Positions 43,056-56,519 of a stretch of 64,000 nt of DNA are shown here, one piece after another. A program made the position numbers and the translations under genes. The stretch lies in the NCBI RefSeq assembly GCF_000143415.4, contig NW_003314263.1:1824749-1888748 (forward strand). Direction: 5' to 3'. The notes beneath the pieces were generated by a model. The model was given only the letters and a program-made list of their open reading frames with translations, did not search any database and was not told the origin of the DNA. Origin of the DNA: Selaginella moellendorffii. Taxonomy: Eukaryota > Streptophyta > Lycopodiopsida > Selaginellales > Selaginellaceae. Every line of letters starts with the position of its first letter. Positions within the stretch are counted from its first letter, which is position 1.

Positions 43056-44230
43056 ATCAAAGAAGAGATAGAGATCTATGTCACGATCGAGCTTCTGACT
43101 TGCAGGGACGAAGAACTAGGAAATATGCGGGCTCTAGTTCTTTCTCGTCCCTTCCATTCGGTCGTCTCGTCCGCCCAAGACTTCATTGGAGCTTAAGGAA
43201 GTGGAGGAGACTTAGAAGTTGTACCTCATCGTCTGCGCAGATGCCAATGTTCGGGAAGAGGAAGAGACCTGACTTCCTGTTTCAGTACGTCGACTTTGTG
43301 TTCATGTTTGGGGAGGGTAAAGCAGACGGCGACGATTTCGTGGTGGCTGTACACGAGATCTCGTCCAAGCTTCAATAAGGTGCCTAGCTGGGCGCTCGGG
43401 AACATCAAGAATGTGCTCGCGTTGGCATGACATGCCAGCTCTTTGTCAAAAGCGCTTCAGGTCTTGAGGTAGAGCCACTAGGCCCTGCGTACAACTTCAA
43501 CCTTATTGACGACGTGCCAAGCTTGTTCTGCATTCCTTCAAGCTCTACTTCCTATGCTTGAGTATCTGCAGGACATGGTACCTAGCGGGTATGTTTTCTT
43601 TGTATGTCAACCTTTTTATTCTTGATTCTTTCTCAGAATGCTGCTGCTCTTCAAAAAACACGAGAGGGCATTAGCTTGACGGCGAGGGATGCATAAAGAG
43701 CATTGACAATTGGGTGGTTTACAAAAAAAAGTATGGGACTGTTAAATCACACATTGAAAGGGCATACAATGTCGGTGTTCAGCAGCTCGTTTCTGCTGCG
43801 GCGATGCCAACAGTTTCTTTGAACGGGGTGTACATGGTCCGAACCCATTCATTGGGAATCCCAAGGTTACATCGGAGGACGAGTGCATGAAGCTTGCGCG
43901 GGAATGCCTAGTGCTCTGGCTGGTCTTCACAAGCTGGAGGTGGTTCATTGCGATGTGAGACTGGACAGCATGATCTGGTCTCCTGTGCTACGTGCTTATT
44001 GACTTAGAGCTTGTTGGCACCAAGATGGTGTAGTTGCACTCCGGCTGCAGCTTGAGCTTGAGCTTCTCGAACACCTTGCCAAGGTGATGTCTTTGTGTAC
44101 TAAGGTTGTAGGTGTAAAGCAGAGCATTTGTGCAGGCCCTCAAGAGTGATGGCTCTACTACTGAGAAAATGCTTTCCCATTTGTGGTTGTTGAGCTCAGA
44201 GTAGTAGAATGGATTGATGCTAGAGTACGG
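43056..44230. other. Decayed sequence, possible gene relic
   Basis: Positions 43056-43200 are the 3' flank shared with the inverted arm at 39765-39963. After that, GC content stays coding-like and short frames occur (for example 43230-43380 reading FLFQYVDFVFMFGEGKADG, and 43770-43830 reading QQLVSAAAMPTVSLNGVYM). Stops break all of them and I do not recognise a family. Confidence 0.35.
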
Positions 44231-45070
44231 CCTAATCCATGATACTAAAATTAAAGGAGTTCAATTTATAATATATTATTTTTCCACTAATAGTAATTAC
44301 ATAATTTTTTAGAAAAATTAATAATATAACTGTTATGACAACATTGTGATTGTGTTTTAGAAGCAAAAAGAAAAGCTTTACAATAGTCACAATGTTTATC
44401 CATGAGACCAATATAATCTGCTTCAAATTTAGCATCTTTGTTGTTTTGCAAGAATCCTAAATTTTTAGTATTTTCCATGCTTTCTGTTCCATTTCCAAGA
44501 TTTACTTCATTAATAGGTAAGGTAATAAATTCAACAATGTTTCTTGAAGCGTTTCCTATAGGTATCAATCTTGGAATTGTTGGGGGTTCTTCAAATGAAA
44601 CCAAGTTTGTCACACTTTCAATGCTTTTATTCATATATAGAGATGAATTCAAACTTACTGAACTTCCATTTAATATATAGCATTCATGTAAAATTAGATC
44701 ACATGTTCCTCTTTCTTCTGCCACCAATTGATCTATAAAATCTCTTTTAGAAAATCAGCATATGCAAGCTCTAGACGGTGAAAATAAGCAAATAGACAAA
44801 TAGCCAAACCACAAGAAAATAGAAGCACATTACCTCTTGACAAATATGTGAGGCAACCTAATTATGTAATCCTTTTTACTGTGATTCAAAACAGTTTTTT
44901 TCAGCCCACGTGACTAATTAGCTACACTTTCTAAAAGCCTTTGACAGTAAAGAGTTTTACGACAGCTCACAGGATTTATTCTGCCCTAATGCCAGTTTAC
45001 TTTGGTCTTGCAACAGGTCATGCAGTTTAGGCAAGAAACTACAACAAATGTGATCAAAAGTCAGCAGTAA
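44231..45070. other. AT-rich region with one unexplained frame (44287-44727, minus)
   Basis: The frame encodes 146 residues including two CxxC-like pairs (HCDYCKAF, QCCHNS). It has no recognised domain, no splice context and a strongly AT-rich composition, so it may be transposon debris. The rest is noncoding. Confidence 0.3.
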
Positions 45071-45074
45071 TCAC

Positions 45075-45255
45075 CTCGAGGCTGTGGTGTGACAACCAGA
45101 GCTACATCATTTTTGGCTAGCAGCCTAGCTAACATTTCTACTTCGACATTCAAAGTATGAAGACAAGAGTTTTCAGATAGCATACTATGGCGCATGAGAC
45201 ATAGTGGCTGATATCTTCACCAAGTCCTTGGTTTGTGATTGTTTTCTTCAGTATT
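45075..45255 (+). pseudogene. Ty1/copia RNase H relic
   Basis: Broken translation reads RLWCDNQSYIIF and, further on, VADIFTKSLVC. This is the tail of a copia polyprotein (family form LWCDNQSAI...VADIFTKPL). Stops and frameshifts separate the two. No copia LTRs were identified. Confidence 0.75.
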
Positions 45256-46340
45256 GACGGTCTCTACTTGTTAAGGAGTTCCAATCTGCTTGTTTAAAAA
45301 AGCAAGACATAAGCAACCACTTGTCCACTCCAATCCAAGTCTACTGTCCTTATCAACAACCTCTCCACTTTGAAGAAATTACACCACTCAATTTCATGTG
45401 GTAATACATTTATTGCCTCAGACAGCAAAGGAAAATTCTAAGAACCTTTAACTCTTACATACAGCAAGAGTAACAAACAAACACTTCTTTTCTCTACCCA
45501 GCCAACATTACCAATTTTATCATGAACACAATCATCGTCCAATTGCATATCCTATAGTTGTTTGTCTGGGACTCCTCGTTCTTATGCTTGCAGCTGGAGG
45601 TGGCACGGGGGTTGGTTCTGAGGAATCCTGATTCTTCAAGATCTCCAACTTTGTCACAAAGCTTCTCCAGCAGGATTTTCTTGCAGGAGAATGAGGCCTT
45701 GACATACTCTGTCGAAGCCGACAGGTCTACTATCTCAAGCAAAAAACAGAGCACGAGGCTTCCGCACCAGTTTGAAATCAAGCCACTCTTTTTATATTGA
45801 GGAGGCACATACTTTCTTTGCCAAAAAAACTTTTAGATGATATTTGGTTTGAGTTCCAGTGCAATATGTCAAAGAAAACCATTGAAATAAAACCAATTTT
45901 GCCACTTTATTCCTTTCAAAACTTCGGGTACTTATACAAATTGTCACTCCTGCAGATGATCTTGGGAGTCTTATTTACTCTTTTTTTATAATTCTGTTCC
46001 TGAATATGTGACTCTCATGTCGAGAATCCACACACTGACGCCCTGCATCAAACCGTATATAAGCCACAAGAATTTACATGATGGTCCTGGAAGAGCTATA
46101 TCGAGACACAAAGATCATCTAGATCAAGACATGTTTTCAGACCCATAGACTGGAACCTCCTAAGCAATGGTCACTCAAATTGGGGCTCATCAACTGTTGG
46201 CTTGAGACCTCTGGACCCTGGACACAACCTCCCCTTCATAGAAGCCCTAGCTCTCTTCCTCTTCAGCTTATGTCGGCCTCTCACTGATTCAATCATCTTT
46301 TCATTTGTACAAAGACTTGAGTTGTCTGCTCCTATGTCAT
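45256..46340. other. No firm gene; one unrecognised frame 45494-45808 (minus)
   Basis: The minus frame contains LEIVDLSASTEYVKASFSCK and KLCDKVGDLEESGFLRTNP, which looks coding but is short and unrecognised. It may be one exon of a lost gene. The remainder shows nothing. Confidence 0.25.
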
Positions 46341-46421
46341 GCAGACACTAACCTCTTCACTCCAATCTTCTTCCAGGACAGTCGGGCAAAAGATTTATTA
46401 GATTTTGCAAACAGTCATCGC

Positions 46422-47158
46422 TCACTTGCTCGCAAAGCGAACCCGAATAAACTCCTTGAGCTTCTCGACTTGCGGCAGCGCCGCTTTGGCCGAGGGATGC
46501 TCGGACACGGCCGCCAAGAGCTTGTGGAAACGCGGGCATTTCGCGGGCTTTAAGCCCATCACTTGCTCAACTCCTGGGATCCACACCGCATAGGGTGCCA
46601 GCAGCACATCCAAGAACGACATGCTCGCGCCACCAAAGAAGGGGCCCACTTCCTCACTGCCCAGCTCCGCCAGAGCTCCCTCGATAAGCAAACAGTTTTG
46701 GTTGAACTCCTCGTTCACGGCCGCGTCATCGTTACTACGCAAGAATCGTATCCAGGAGTCGGAAAGCTGTGTGATCGATAAGCAAGAAGAGTATGAAACC
46801 CGTAGCAGCAGATTTCTAGTAAGAGAATCCATACCTTTTTGTCGATGAAATCGCTCCAGAAGCGGTGCTGTGCGCGAAGGAATGCGTCCTGAGGCAAGAG
46901 TGGGCTTGTTTCGGGCCAGACCTCGTCGATGTAGTGGACAATGATGGCCGATTCCAGGATGGGCTTGCCCTTGTGGATGAGAACGGGGATCTTCTTGTGA
47001 ACTGGATTGGATTCGAGCAGGATCTTGCTCTTGTTGCCAAGGTCTTGGGGGAGATCTTCGTGCTCGATGCCTTTGAGCGCTAGTGCAAGCTTGACTCGCA
47101 TGGAATAGGGGCTGGGCCAAGCGCTGAGCAGTGTCACCTCTTGATCGCGAGAAGCCAT
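46422..47158 (-). CDS. GSTU: Tau-class glutathione S-transferase, copy 3 (dispersed)
   Basis: Exons 47158-46835 and 46766-46422 have the same splice sites as copies 1 and 2, giving 222 aa. Exon 1 is identical in protein to copy 2. Exon 2 differs by three residues (S for A, V for E in SEEVGPF, G for S). Catalytic Ser16 and the ESAI site are intact. It lies about 27 kb from copy 2, beyond the genic core. About 80 bp of 3' flank and 480 bp of 5' flank came along, so it is a DNA-level duplicate. A TATA-like element lies at 47222-47228. Confidence 0.92.
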
Positions 47159-48840
47159 GGCTGGAAAATTGAGAAGGAAAATTGGAAATGCGAATGGAAT
47201 GAGGTTTGATCGAATGAAGCGTTTTATAACATAAAGAGCGTGTTTAAGGTGGCTCCTACGTGAATTTCCGAGAAGGCAGAGGAGAAGGCTGAAGGTAACA
47301 GGCTTGAACTTTAAAAAATCGATTTGATTTTAACTTTGGTCCTTCCATGAGCCTGAAGCTTAGGCCAGTCTTCAGGGTGATTGTATCCAACAAGCAGAGC
47401 TCAAGCCTAGGCATTAGCAATCGTCTCATGGCATGTCCAGAAATTCTTGGAACACTTTATTGGCTTTTTATTTTTGCTTGTTTTTTGTAGTAACTTGTGA
47501 TCTCGAACACGATCTCTCCTGGAATTTGGTGGAGCCTTCTGTTAAGAGTATCAAGATGTCAGGCATTATAACTTGCAAAATCACGAGTATGGTCCACCCA
47601 GTGTTGCCCAAAGTCATCATTAAACCGAGAATGATCCTGTTCTTGAGGAAATAATTTACTGCAAACGTTTGGTTTAAGATTAGCTTAGCTAACCTATAAT
47701 CTGGACCATTGATTCTGTACATGTACATTAATTGAATTTGTCACTGAAGCTATATGGTGTAGAATATTTGATATGTTAGCTTAGTGATGCTTCTCTTATC
47801 TCTTAGTGGCTCTTTGCTTGCAAATAATAACTTTACAATACAAAGCAAGCATGCAGAAGTGACCCAACCTTGCATATATTGATATGGTATTTCCAAATAC
47901 CCTTATTTTGAGATGCTCGAACACTATTAAAAAACTTGAAACAAGAAAACCCATGTCCACATAGAGAACAGAACCATACTCCAATCCAAACCACATTTAA
48001 AATGCTCACGATGTCTAAATGTTACTCTTAGTCACACTCCAAAAATATTGTTAAACAATCCTCAAGGGGTGGGATGATGCCCAACCTAACCATCATTCCC
48101 TCTTATTATCTAGCCTTGAAATAGTGTTAAGAGCTTTTTGTTAAAAGAAAGGGAAATAAGAAAAATACTAATAAAATACTAATGATGGAGAAGAAAAGAT
48201 GGATTGTATTGAATATTTTAAATATAAAATTATTAAAACCCTACTTTTATAAGGCTTAGAAATAGTAAATCTTGAGCTCAAATCCCATGAACAAAGGTTT
48301 AAGATTTGATTTCTATTGTAGCTAGAAGTGATGAATATACTTTTCAATAAATACAAAGAAATAGCAAATACATAACACCCTTTTTGATGTCAAGCATTGG
48401 AGTGGTGTAAGACTAAACTTGAATGGATATCATCAATAAAAATTTCCAACCAACCCATAAGTATGAACAAGATGAAAAGTAGGCTAATCACTAAAAGAAT
48501 ACCCAAATCAATTAACTAAGGAATAGAATTTGCAATGTTAGTACTTTGAGTAGCAACCTCAAACTCTTGCTTACTAGCAATAACCTCTAGAGGAGGTGGT
48601 GGTGGAATATAAATGGGATTAAAAGAGGTATAATAAAATTGTAATAAAAAAATATGGAATATCAAATATAAATGCATGAATATTGAAAGATTGAGCCAAT
48701 AAATAACTTCAAAGGTGCAAAAGAGCACAAATAAAAGACCTAAACATTAATAATTCAACTTATTGCAAGGACATGTGGTCTTCTAATAATGACAAAGAAG
48801 CCAAACTTTTGATCCAGTTAAAAAAGAAGGACTAGGTTGC
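47159..48840. other. GST 5' flank to about 47660, then AT-rich noncoding
   Basis: Positions 47159-47660 match the GST copy 1 and 2 flanks with indels. The rest is AT-rich without a gene. It may be the 3' part of the old gypsy element that follows, but no LTR was found. Confidence 0.45.
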
Positions 48841-48849
48841 CAAAAACAA

Positions 48850-50459
48850 TTAACAACATAGTGATGAGTAACTTGAGTATAAAAAGGTGATAATAAACCT
48901 TTTTTATGAAGAAAATTTATTGCAATAGCATGAACAACAATAAATCATTTGCAAGATCAAGTAAACTCTTGATCATCACTAAATTTTTTTAATACTCTAT
49001 AAATGTGGAAAATCTCTTTGTAAATAAGCTCAGCTAATTGCTTTTCATCAATGGTATTGCGATATGGTAATAAATTAAAAAACCAATTGAACATAATAAA
49101 GAAATTGTAAAATCCTTAAGAAAATGGAAAATCATTAATGAAATCCATAAAGATAGATTTCCAAAGCTCTAGAGCAAGGGGAAGATTTGATTTCTATTAT
49201 TAGAAGGAGAGTAATTTTGGAGAAGTTTAAAATGAAACATTGGTAAAAGTTCATAAACAAAGAAGATAAAACAGAACATATCGTAGCATTTTGATTTGCT
49301 AATATATATTGCAACTATAGATAATATTTTCAACATACTTACACAAATAAGGTTGTATTTCACAATTGTGTATATATAACTATATTTTATTATTTTTAGA
49401 GAGAGAGAGATAGAGAGATAAAAGCCTAATATATATGTAAATGCCCCAAAATTGAAGAAATTGATATTCATCATATTAGACTATTGAACCACCAAATGAA
49501 ATTAAGAGGAGCAGAGAATTGTATAAATAAGTTAATCTAAAAGTAAGAAAAATCAAGAAGAGTTTGATGCTAAAGGCAAAATATAAAGTTTTTAAGATAA
49601 TTATATCAAGTAAAAGCATTATTTTACCCATTCACTTTCTCTAAATAATGTATAATAGCAATTTAGAAATAGAATAATGATTACAACCACTAAGCCTAAT
49701 ACCAAGTAAGGATGTCTATTAAATACTAATATTGAAGGTTTTTGTGATCATTATATACAGTGGTTATATAGAGAGAATCTTTAAGGAAATGACTCTAAGC
49801 TTTAAAATAGTCCTTCAAAATAATGGTTATATAGAGAGAATCTTTAAGAAAATGACTCTAAACTTCAAAATAATCCTTCAAAATAATGGTTATATAGAGA
49901 GAATTTTTAAGGAAATGACTCTAAGTTTCAATTATAAACAACTCTCTATTAAAAATGTTATAATTAATCTATACTTTTAAGAGTGGAAAGCAATCAAGTA
50001 AACCTTATTATTTGATCTTTTTTATAACAAAACAATGTTCAAAGTAAAATTTGAATCATATGGCTCAATGAAATATAATTTCATATTCCAAATTAATGGG
50101 AACTAGAATAGAAGTGAATATAACTTTAGGAGATTAAAAAACCATATAAAATAGGCATTCTTTGGTGAATTACATTAAAAGGAAAGTAATTTTGGAGAAG
50201 TCTTAAATGAAACATTGGTAAAGTTCACAAAGCCAAAAAATCATTTGACATCATGACCAAAAGCTAGGTATTATTATTCAAGAATGGTGAAAACTTTAAT
50301 AAGATCTATAATGATGTTGTATAAAGAAATGATATAGCCTAAAAATTCCATTGAATCTTAATATTTTTCCAACATTGCAAAACTACTATATTGTTGAAAG
50401 CATTAGGCAAATATAATGGTCAAAATTTTATTGAGTCTTAAAGAAAATAAAAAAGTCAT
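48850..50459 (-). mobile_element. Old Ty3/gypsy element (G), left half: RT end, RNase H, integrase
   Basis: On the minus strand, 50459-50260 continues reverse transcriptase (near 50330: EFLGYIISLYN, then KVFTILE, matching the family's EFLGYIISKDGI). Positions 50150-49960 are an RNase H relic ending KVYLIAFHS. Positions 49150-48850 are an integrase relic (DEKQLAELIYKEIFHIYRV, KKFSDDQEFT, like KQLAELF...SDRDSRFTS). All are full of stops and very AT-rich. The right half resumes at 63113. Confidence 0.75.
49761..49945 (+). repeat. Three tandem 63-bp repeats
   Basis: Copies start at 49761, 49824 and 49887 (TGGTTATATAGAGAGAATCT). The 63-bp unit is 21 codons and stays open, encoding repeats of NGYIERIFKEMTLSF. 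It lies between the RNase H and integrase relics of element G, so it is a local tandem duplication rather than a gene. Confidence 0.85.
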
Positions 50460-50840
50460 TATAAAGAATCAACTATTCGAGGTGTTATAGGCTAAGGGAT
50501 CTCTGAAACCATGACCAGAATAATAAAGAGTTCATTAGACGAAACCAAGTCTGAAATCAAGACTGAGTGCTATTTAAATTTGATTGTAGCCACTGAAACC
50601 ATCAAAAAAAGAATAAAGCCTATGGCCTGGAACTAAGTCCAACATTGTATCCATAAATGGCAAAGTTTGAAACCAAGTCTGAAGTCGAGTCCAAGGTTAA
50701 GTATGAGATTAAGTTTGAAATCATCTTCCAAAGGAGGGGGTTATAGAGGGTTCCAAAAGTATACTAAGGATAAAAAGGTCTAAGAACTAGTTTTGAAGGA
50801 ACTCACTAATGGTGCTTTCAAATTAACTTGAGATTACGAT

Positions 50841-51291
50841 TGATGAAGAGGTAAATATTTTATCTTATGTATCATCTTAGGTAGAGTAAAAGAAGAAAGT
50901 TTAGGCAAAATGAAATTATGCCTAAGCTTAGGTATCCAAAGAAGAAAGACTTGATTTAAGTAATGCTCGTCATAGATAAGTGTGAAATAATTATGAATGG
51001 TTATAAAATTAAGTAGCATTTAAATATATTAGAAAACAACCTCCACTCACTGTTGTATGCATTTGCATTGAATTAACCATCTTTTCTCCTACCTAATATT
51101 GTTTGTGCAAAAATAGAGTTGAGAAAGTGACATATGCTTATCCTTACTTATACCTTTGGGGTTTGAGCCTGAGTTCTATTTTATTCTTTTCTCATTCTTT
51201 TTATCTTCTCTACATTCTTAGCTCTGTTTGTTTGTCATTATTTTGCAGGCAAGGTCAAGAACACGAGTATAGGCAGAAAAATCTTTACTCA
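50841..51291 (+). repeat. 5' LTR of the 11.46 kb element
   Basis: Partner of 61849-62299. It includes CACTCACTGTTGTATGCATT and CTTTGGGGTTTGAG. The ends are TGATGAAG and TTACTCA. Confidence 0.88.
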
Positions 51292-51299
51292 CTTTTGGC

Positions 51300-52740
51300 G
51301 ACCATAGTGGGATAATTTGTTACTCTTTAGCTTAAAAAACAATCGGGAGAAAATTGCTTATGAATTCCAAATGTAGTACTAAGAATTAGAAGTAGATCTC
51401 TTTAGTGATTGCAAAGGCTTTGAGCCCAGATAACATTAAACAAAAGAGCTCCTTTTGCAATTGCAATGGTTTAGTGCCTAGACAATGCAAGAAAAAGATA
51501 GTTTTTCAATCACCACAGAACAAATTAGAGTTCAATATACATTGCCAAGAAACTCAAGTTCAAATTGTTTCGCTAACAATATCTTGAAAAAAATCTAAAA
51601 AAAGAAGGAATGGAGTTTGTTTGATGTGGAAAACACAATTAACTACTCTAGAATTCTTTCTTTTTAAGCAAGTTTCTATTTGAGTTTTTAGAGGACACAT
51701 TTTTTAGCAATGTGCCACAATTTCTCTAGGCATACACAAGCAAAAAAATTGAACACCTATAACTCTTGTCTTCGACTCTAGATTAAAGAGAGCTAGAGCC
51801 AACCTTAGTAAAAAATAAATTGGGGAATCAATCACCCAAATCTTATGAGGTTGTGATAGAGGCATAATCATAATTAAATTTTGATAACTTGAAAAATGCC
51901 ATGATTGACTACCAAGATCTTATAAAATAATATGACATAGTATATATGGTAAAGTCTAACAAAAGAATGACTCCTATAGACAAAGAAAACAATTGTTTAA
52001 GAAACTTTAAATTGCAAACCAATATCAAAAAAGGGATTTAGTATACCAAATGCAAAAATAAAGACTATAATAAGGAAAAATGCAAACTCCAATTGATTAA
52101 GTTTCAAATTTATGAAATAATAAGGCATCCAACTATAGAATTTTATTTAAACAACTAATAGGCCAACAGATAGCCCAAATTGATAAAACACCATATAGGC
52201 AAAGTTATCCACTTGACAATAAAAGTTATCATAGGAAGAACGATTACCATGATAATCAAAGTGCTAAATGTGAATACCTATATATTGAAAGGCAAGATGA
52301 CCATCGAAATTATCTTTTTAGGGGTAATGTTTTAAATTATTCACCTAAATAAGCTTAAAGACTATAATTAACTTAAAGATTATGATCAGCCTAGAGGCTA
52401 CAATGGGCCTAGAGATTATGAAAGCCCAAAAGAATATGATCAAGTTAAAACTCTTACTCATTATTCTAGGCCATACAATCAAGTTAAATCATCAAGCAAG
52501 AATAATAGGCCTCTTAAAGATATATAATCTGTAGCTAAGCATGTTAAGGTAGAATGGTCAAATACAAAAGAGTTACTTAGCGTTTGTGTCATAGCTAAAG
52601 CCTAACGAAGAATGGTTGAATCTAAAAGCTAAGATGAAGGGAGTGATAATGAAATAGAAATCATCCCCAACTCTCAATGGTGCCAAAAAAAATGATTAAC
52701 ATAGAAATCAATTAACAACTCTAAGACTTGCAACTATAAG
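51300..52740 (+). pseudogene. Gag region of the 11.46 kb element, decayed
   Basis: Only short frames remain. Position places it at gag. A tract near 52340-52450 repeats variants of AGATTATGATCAGCC/AGGCTACAATGGGCC. No zinc knuckle was confirmed. Confidence 0.45.
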
Positions 52741-52938
52741 TCAATTTGGAGAATGGTGATTTTACCACAGAGAGTCTCACTTTTTTACAAACTGACACAA
52801 ATTTATCACTAATGCAAAAGAAAAATTTTATATTAAAATTAAATAGCAAGGATGAGAAGAAGGTAGTGAAAGACGTTTTAAATGCTATAATTACACTCAC
52901 TTTAAGCCAACTTCTTATTATAGTACTTTATCTTAGAA

Positions 52939-55900
52939 TTGCATTGCTCAAATAAGAAGGAAGAAACTTTAATCCCATCTATAGCTATTATAATTAAGCC
53001 AAGGGATTGTGATGATAAAGTTCCTACAATTTATATAAAAATTGGCAAGAATCTATTATTTGGAACTCTTATTAATAGTGGCTCAAGCGTAAATATTCTG
53101 GAAAAAGATATTTGCAAAGAATTAAGCTTATGCCCAATTCAACCAACCCCATTTAATGTACAAATGGCCGATGACCAAAGTGTCAGGCCCATTAGAATTA
53201 TTAGAAATGTTTTAACTAATGTGGTTGGCCTAAAGTACAAATTTAATTATATTGTGTTTAAAATGACACAATGAAATTCTACCTACAAAACTCTACTAGG
53301 TAGACCTTGGCTAAAAATTACTTGCATAAACTAAGACTAAAAAATGATTTATTATGTATAAAGCAGGGCAACCAGAAAAGATTTGTGCTTATTACTTCCA
53401 CCATATAGTTGGAAAGGAAAAATTAACCCCTCAAACTCAATTTTATAATTGGGAGGAAAACTTAAACGATTTTTGAAAACAAAAAATCTTAAAAGCTTTC
53501 CTTAAAATTGAGCTAATTTCAGAAGTTGATTTCTATACAATACTCAAAGAAATACCTAAGCAAAAAGACCCTAGATTAGAGGTCAATACAGCTATAAGAG
53601 ATTTCTCCCTAAAGGAGGATCCTGCCTATAAAATTCATTAATAAAAAAGTTATGTTTCACATGTTTTTTGTGATCAACCACTTGAGAAAATTAATTTAGC
53701 AGATGAGGATAATCTATATACTATCTCAATTACTCAAGGATTGCAAAGTAAATTTTGCAATCATGCCACAAATCTACTAAAAGATTACAAGGATATTTTT
53801 GGCTAGTCTTACACAGATTTAAAATGCATCCCACTAGAACTTTATACACATCATATTGAGATACTCTTGGGAAATATGTCTAAAAGGATATAACATTTTA
53901 AATTAGATAGATGATTCATATATGGAGAAGTTTATTGATTTCTTCCTTGACTTTATTTTAGTAATTAGGATTTGGCTTTTACCCCTTGTAATTGTGCCTA
54001 AGAAAATGGCAAGTTACAAGTTTGTGTGAATTACAAAAAGCTAAATGATACAACAAAAAAGAATATATTCTAGATTTAATAGTAGGTTATAAGATATATT
54101 CATTTTTAGATGGATTCTTTGGCTATAATCAAGCAGAAATAGCACATGAAACTTGATATAAAATAGCTTTTATAAGCACATGAGGAGGTTATGCCTATCG
54201 CAAAATACCTTTTGGCCTATGCAATACTCCTTTCACATTTCAAAGAGTTATTTTGGACACTTTTAAAGAATCTCTCACTGATTTCATAAGAGATTTCATA
54301 AATAATTTTAGTGTCTTCAACTCCAAAATGGAACATTTAACTTTCTTATAAAAATGTTTTTAAAATACAAAGAAAATAACTTTATTTTTAATTCAGAGAA
54401 ATGTATTTTCTTTGTAAATTTAGGCATATTTTTGGGTTATATTGTATGCAAGGAAGACATATTTGTAGATAAAGACAAAACTCAAGTAATTGAGATAATA
54501 TCTCCACCACACAATTTAAAAAGTCTCTCTTGTTTTCTAAGCAAAATTAGCTATTATAAGTGATTTATAAATGCTTATGCAAATATTGTTAAGCCACTTA
54601 TTGATTTTTTAAAGAAAGATACTCCATTTATATAAAATGAAAATTATCAAGAAGCATTTTTAAAGTTTAAACAATGCCTTAAAAAGGCATTTATACTTAT
54701 TAAGCCCAACTAGATAAAAAAGTTTCACCTATAGGTGGATGTTTTTGATATTGTCACAAGTGCAATATTGTTCCAAGCATAAAGTGATCAAAAAGATCAT
54801 CTTATTTATTATGTTAATAAACACTGAGCATAACTACACAACAATTGAAAAGGAAGCTTTAGTTGTAGTTTACGCTTTACAAAAATTTAAGCATTATTTT
54901 TTGGCAACAAAAGTTATTGTTTTTGCTGACCATAAGACTTTTTTATATCTTATCAATAAACTGTGTATATCTGCTTAAATAACTAGATGGTTTTTACTAT
55001 TAGAAGAATATAATTTTGAAATAGTATATAAATCTGGAAAATTCCATAAACAGGGTGATTGCCTAAGCCGTATCATTACAAAAGAGTCACATAATACTAT
55101 AGTAAATAAACTCCCAAATGCTCACTTATTTGCAATCTCTATACTTACTACATGGTTAGAAGATATATAAATCTATCTTTCTACATGCACCATTATAATT
55201 TGCTAGAGAAAAATAATTTTTTTGTATTGAGGATACAGCCCTACTCTATCATGGGGGAGTGCCTATATAAATTAAATATTGCTGCAACACTAAAGAGATG
55301 TGTTAATATGTAAGAAAAAAGAAATGAAATCCTAAAGAAAGCTCACTCAGGCTCATTAGGAGGCCATTTTGCAAACAAAACCACTGCTAAGAAAATTTTA
55401 CAATCAAAGCTATAGTGGCTTATGCCTTGGAAAGATATAGCAATTTTATGCAAAAATTATAATATTGCCAAATGTATAAATTACTATCTAAAAAGCAAAT
55501 CCATGAACTAAATTCTACCTATCTATATGAAGTATTTCATACATGAGGATTGGATTTTGTAAATCTTATATTGACAAGTAGTAAAAGGAACAAATACATT
55601 TTAGTTGCTATTGATTATGTGACTAAATAGATAGAAGTTACGCTTATGAAACAAGCCTTAGCCACTAACATTACTAAATTCCTTTATGAAAACATCATTG
55701 TAAGGTTTGTTTTGCCTAAAGAGATTGTCATAGATAAAAACATCCATTTTATCAATGAAAAATAGAAATTCTTATATAAGAATTTATCCTTAAACACAAA
55801 AAGTTCATGCCATAATACCCGCAAGAGAATGATCAAGCTAAATTTACTAATAAAGTGCTTAAAAATATCTTGAAAAATATTGTAAAAGACAATAAAAAAG

Positions 55901-56510
55901 ATTAGAATGAGGAAATCTTAGATGTTTTATGGGCTTATAAGATTGCATATAAAGTATCCACAAATATAACACTATTTCATCTTATGGCTAAGAAGCTTTT
56001 ATACCTATGGAATTTTTAATTTCCTCTTTGCGTATTGCAATTAAAAATGACTTAGACTAAAAAAAAGATCTTAAGCAAGGACTTGCCAAAATAGAAAAAT
56101 TAAATAAGGTTAAGCTTAGAGCAATCTAAACCTTGTATGCAATTCAAAAGGCCAGAAATGTTAAGCATGATAGACAATTAAAAATATCTTTAGAAGCTTA
56201 AACCAAGAGATAAAGTCCTTTAGTATTAAGGCAAAATAAATGCTCTTGGAAATAAATTCAAGAGAAAATGAAATGGTCCATTTATTTTGTCTAAGATATC
56301 AATTTCAGAAACAGCTAAAGTGCACACTTTAAATGGGGATGATACTGCAATAGTAAATTTAAATCATTTAAGGAAGTGTTATGAAGATATAAATATAAAT
56401 ATTATCTATATCTTAGAGTACAAAACTATGGATAAGCTCATGAATGAAGCCCTAATAAAGATTTATCATGATGAACTACCTAAGTGCACAGATAAAGTGG
56501 TTAACTAGAT
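52939..56510 (+). pseudogene. Pol region of the 11.46 kb element: protease, RT, RNase H, integrase
   Basis: Positions 52939-53274 are an aspartic protease with LINSGSSVNIL, where the catalytic Asp is Asn. Near 54000-54340 RT motifs survive with stops (LQVCVNYKKLNDTT, PFGLCNTPFTFQRVI). Positions 54354-54563 are the RT connection (LGYIVCKEDIFVD, SCFLSKISYYK). Positions 54739-54978 are RNase H (YTTIEKEALVVVYALQKF, FADHKTFLYL). Near 55330-55760 lies integrase (KAHSGSLGGHFANKTTAKKI, GLDFVNLI, LVAIDYVTK, LPKEIVIDKNIHF). Many stops; not functional. Confidence 0.82.
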
Positions 56511-56519
56511 GAATGATAA

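Noticed and set aside
44287-44727. A zinc-finger-like protein from paired cysteines
   Set aside because: Spacing does not fit a known finger and the region is AT-rich debris; kept only as an unexplained frame.
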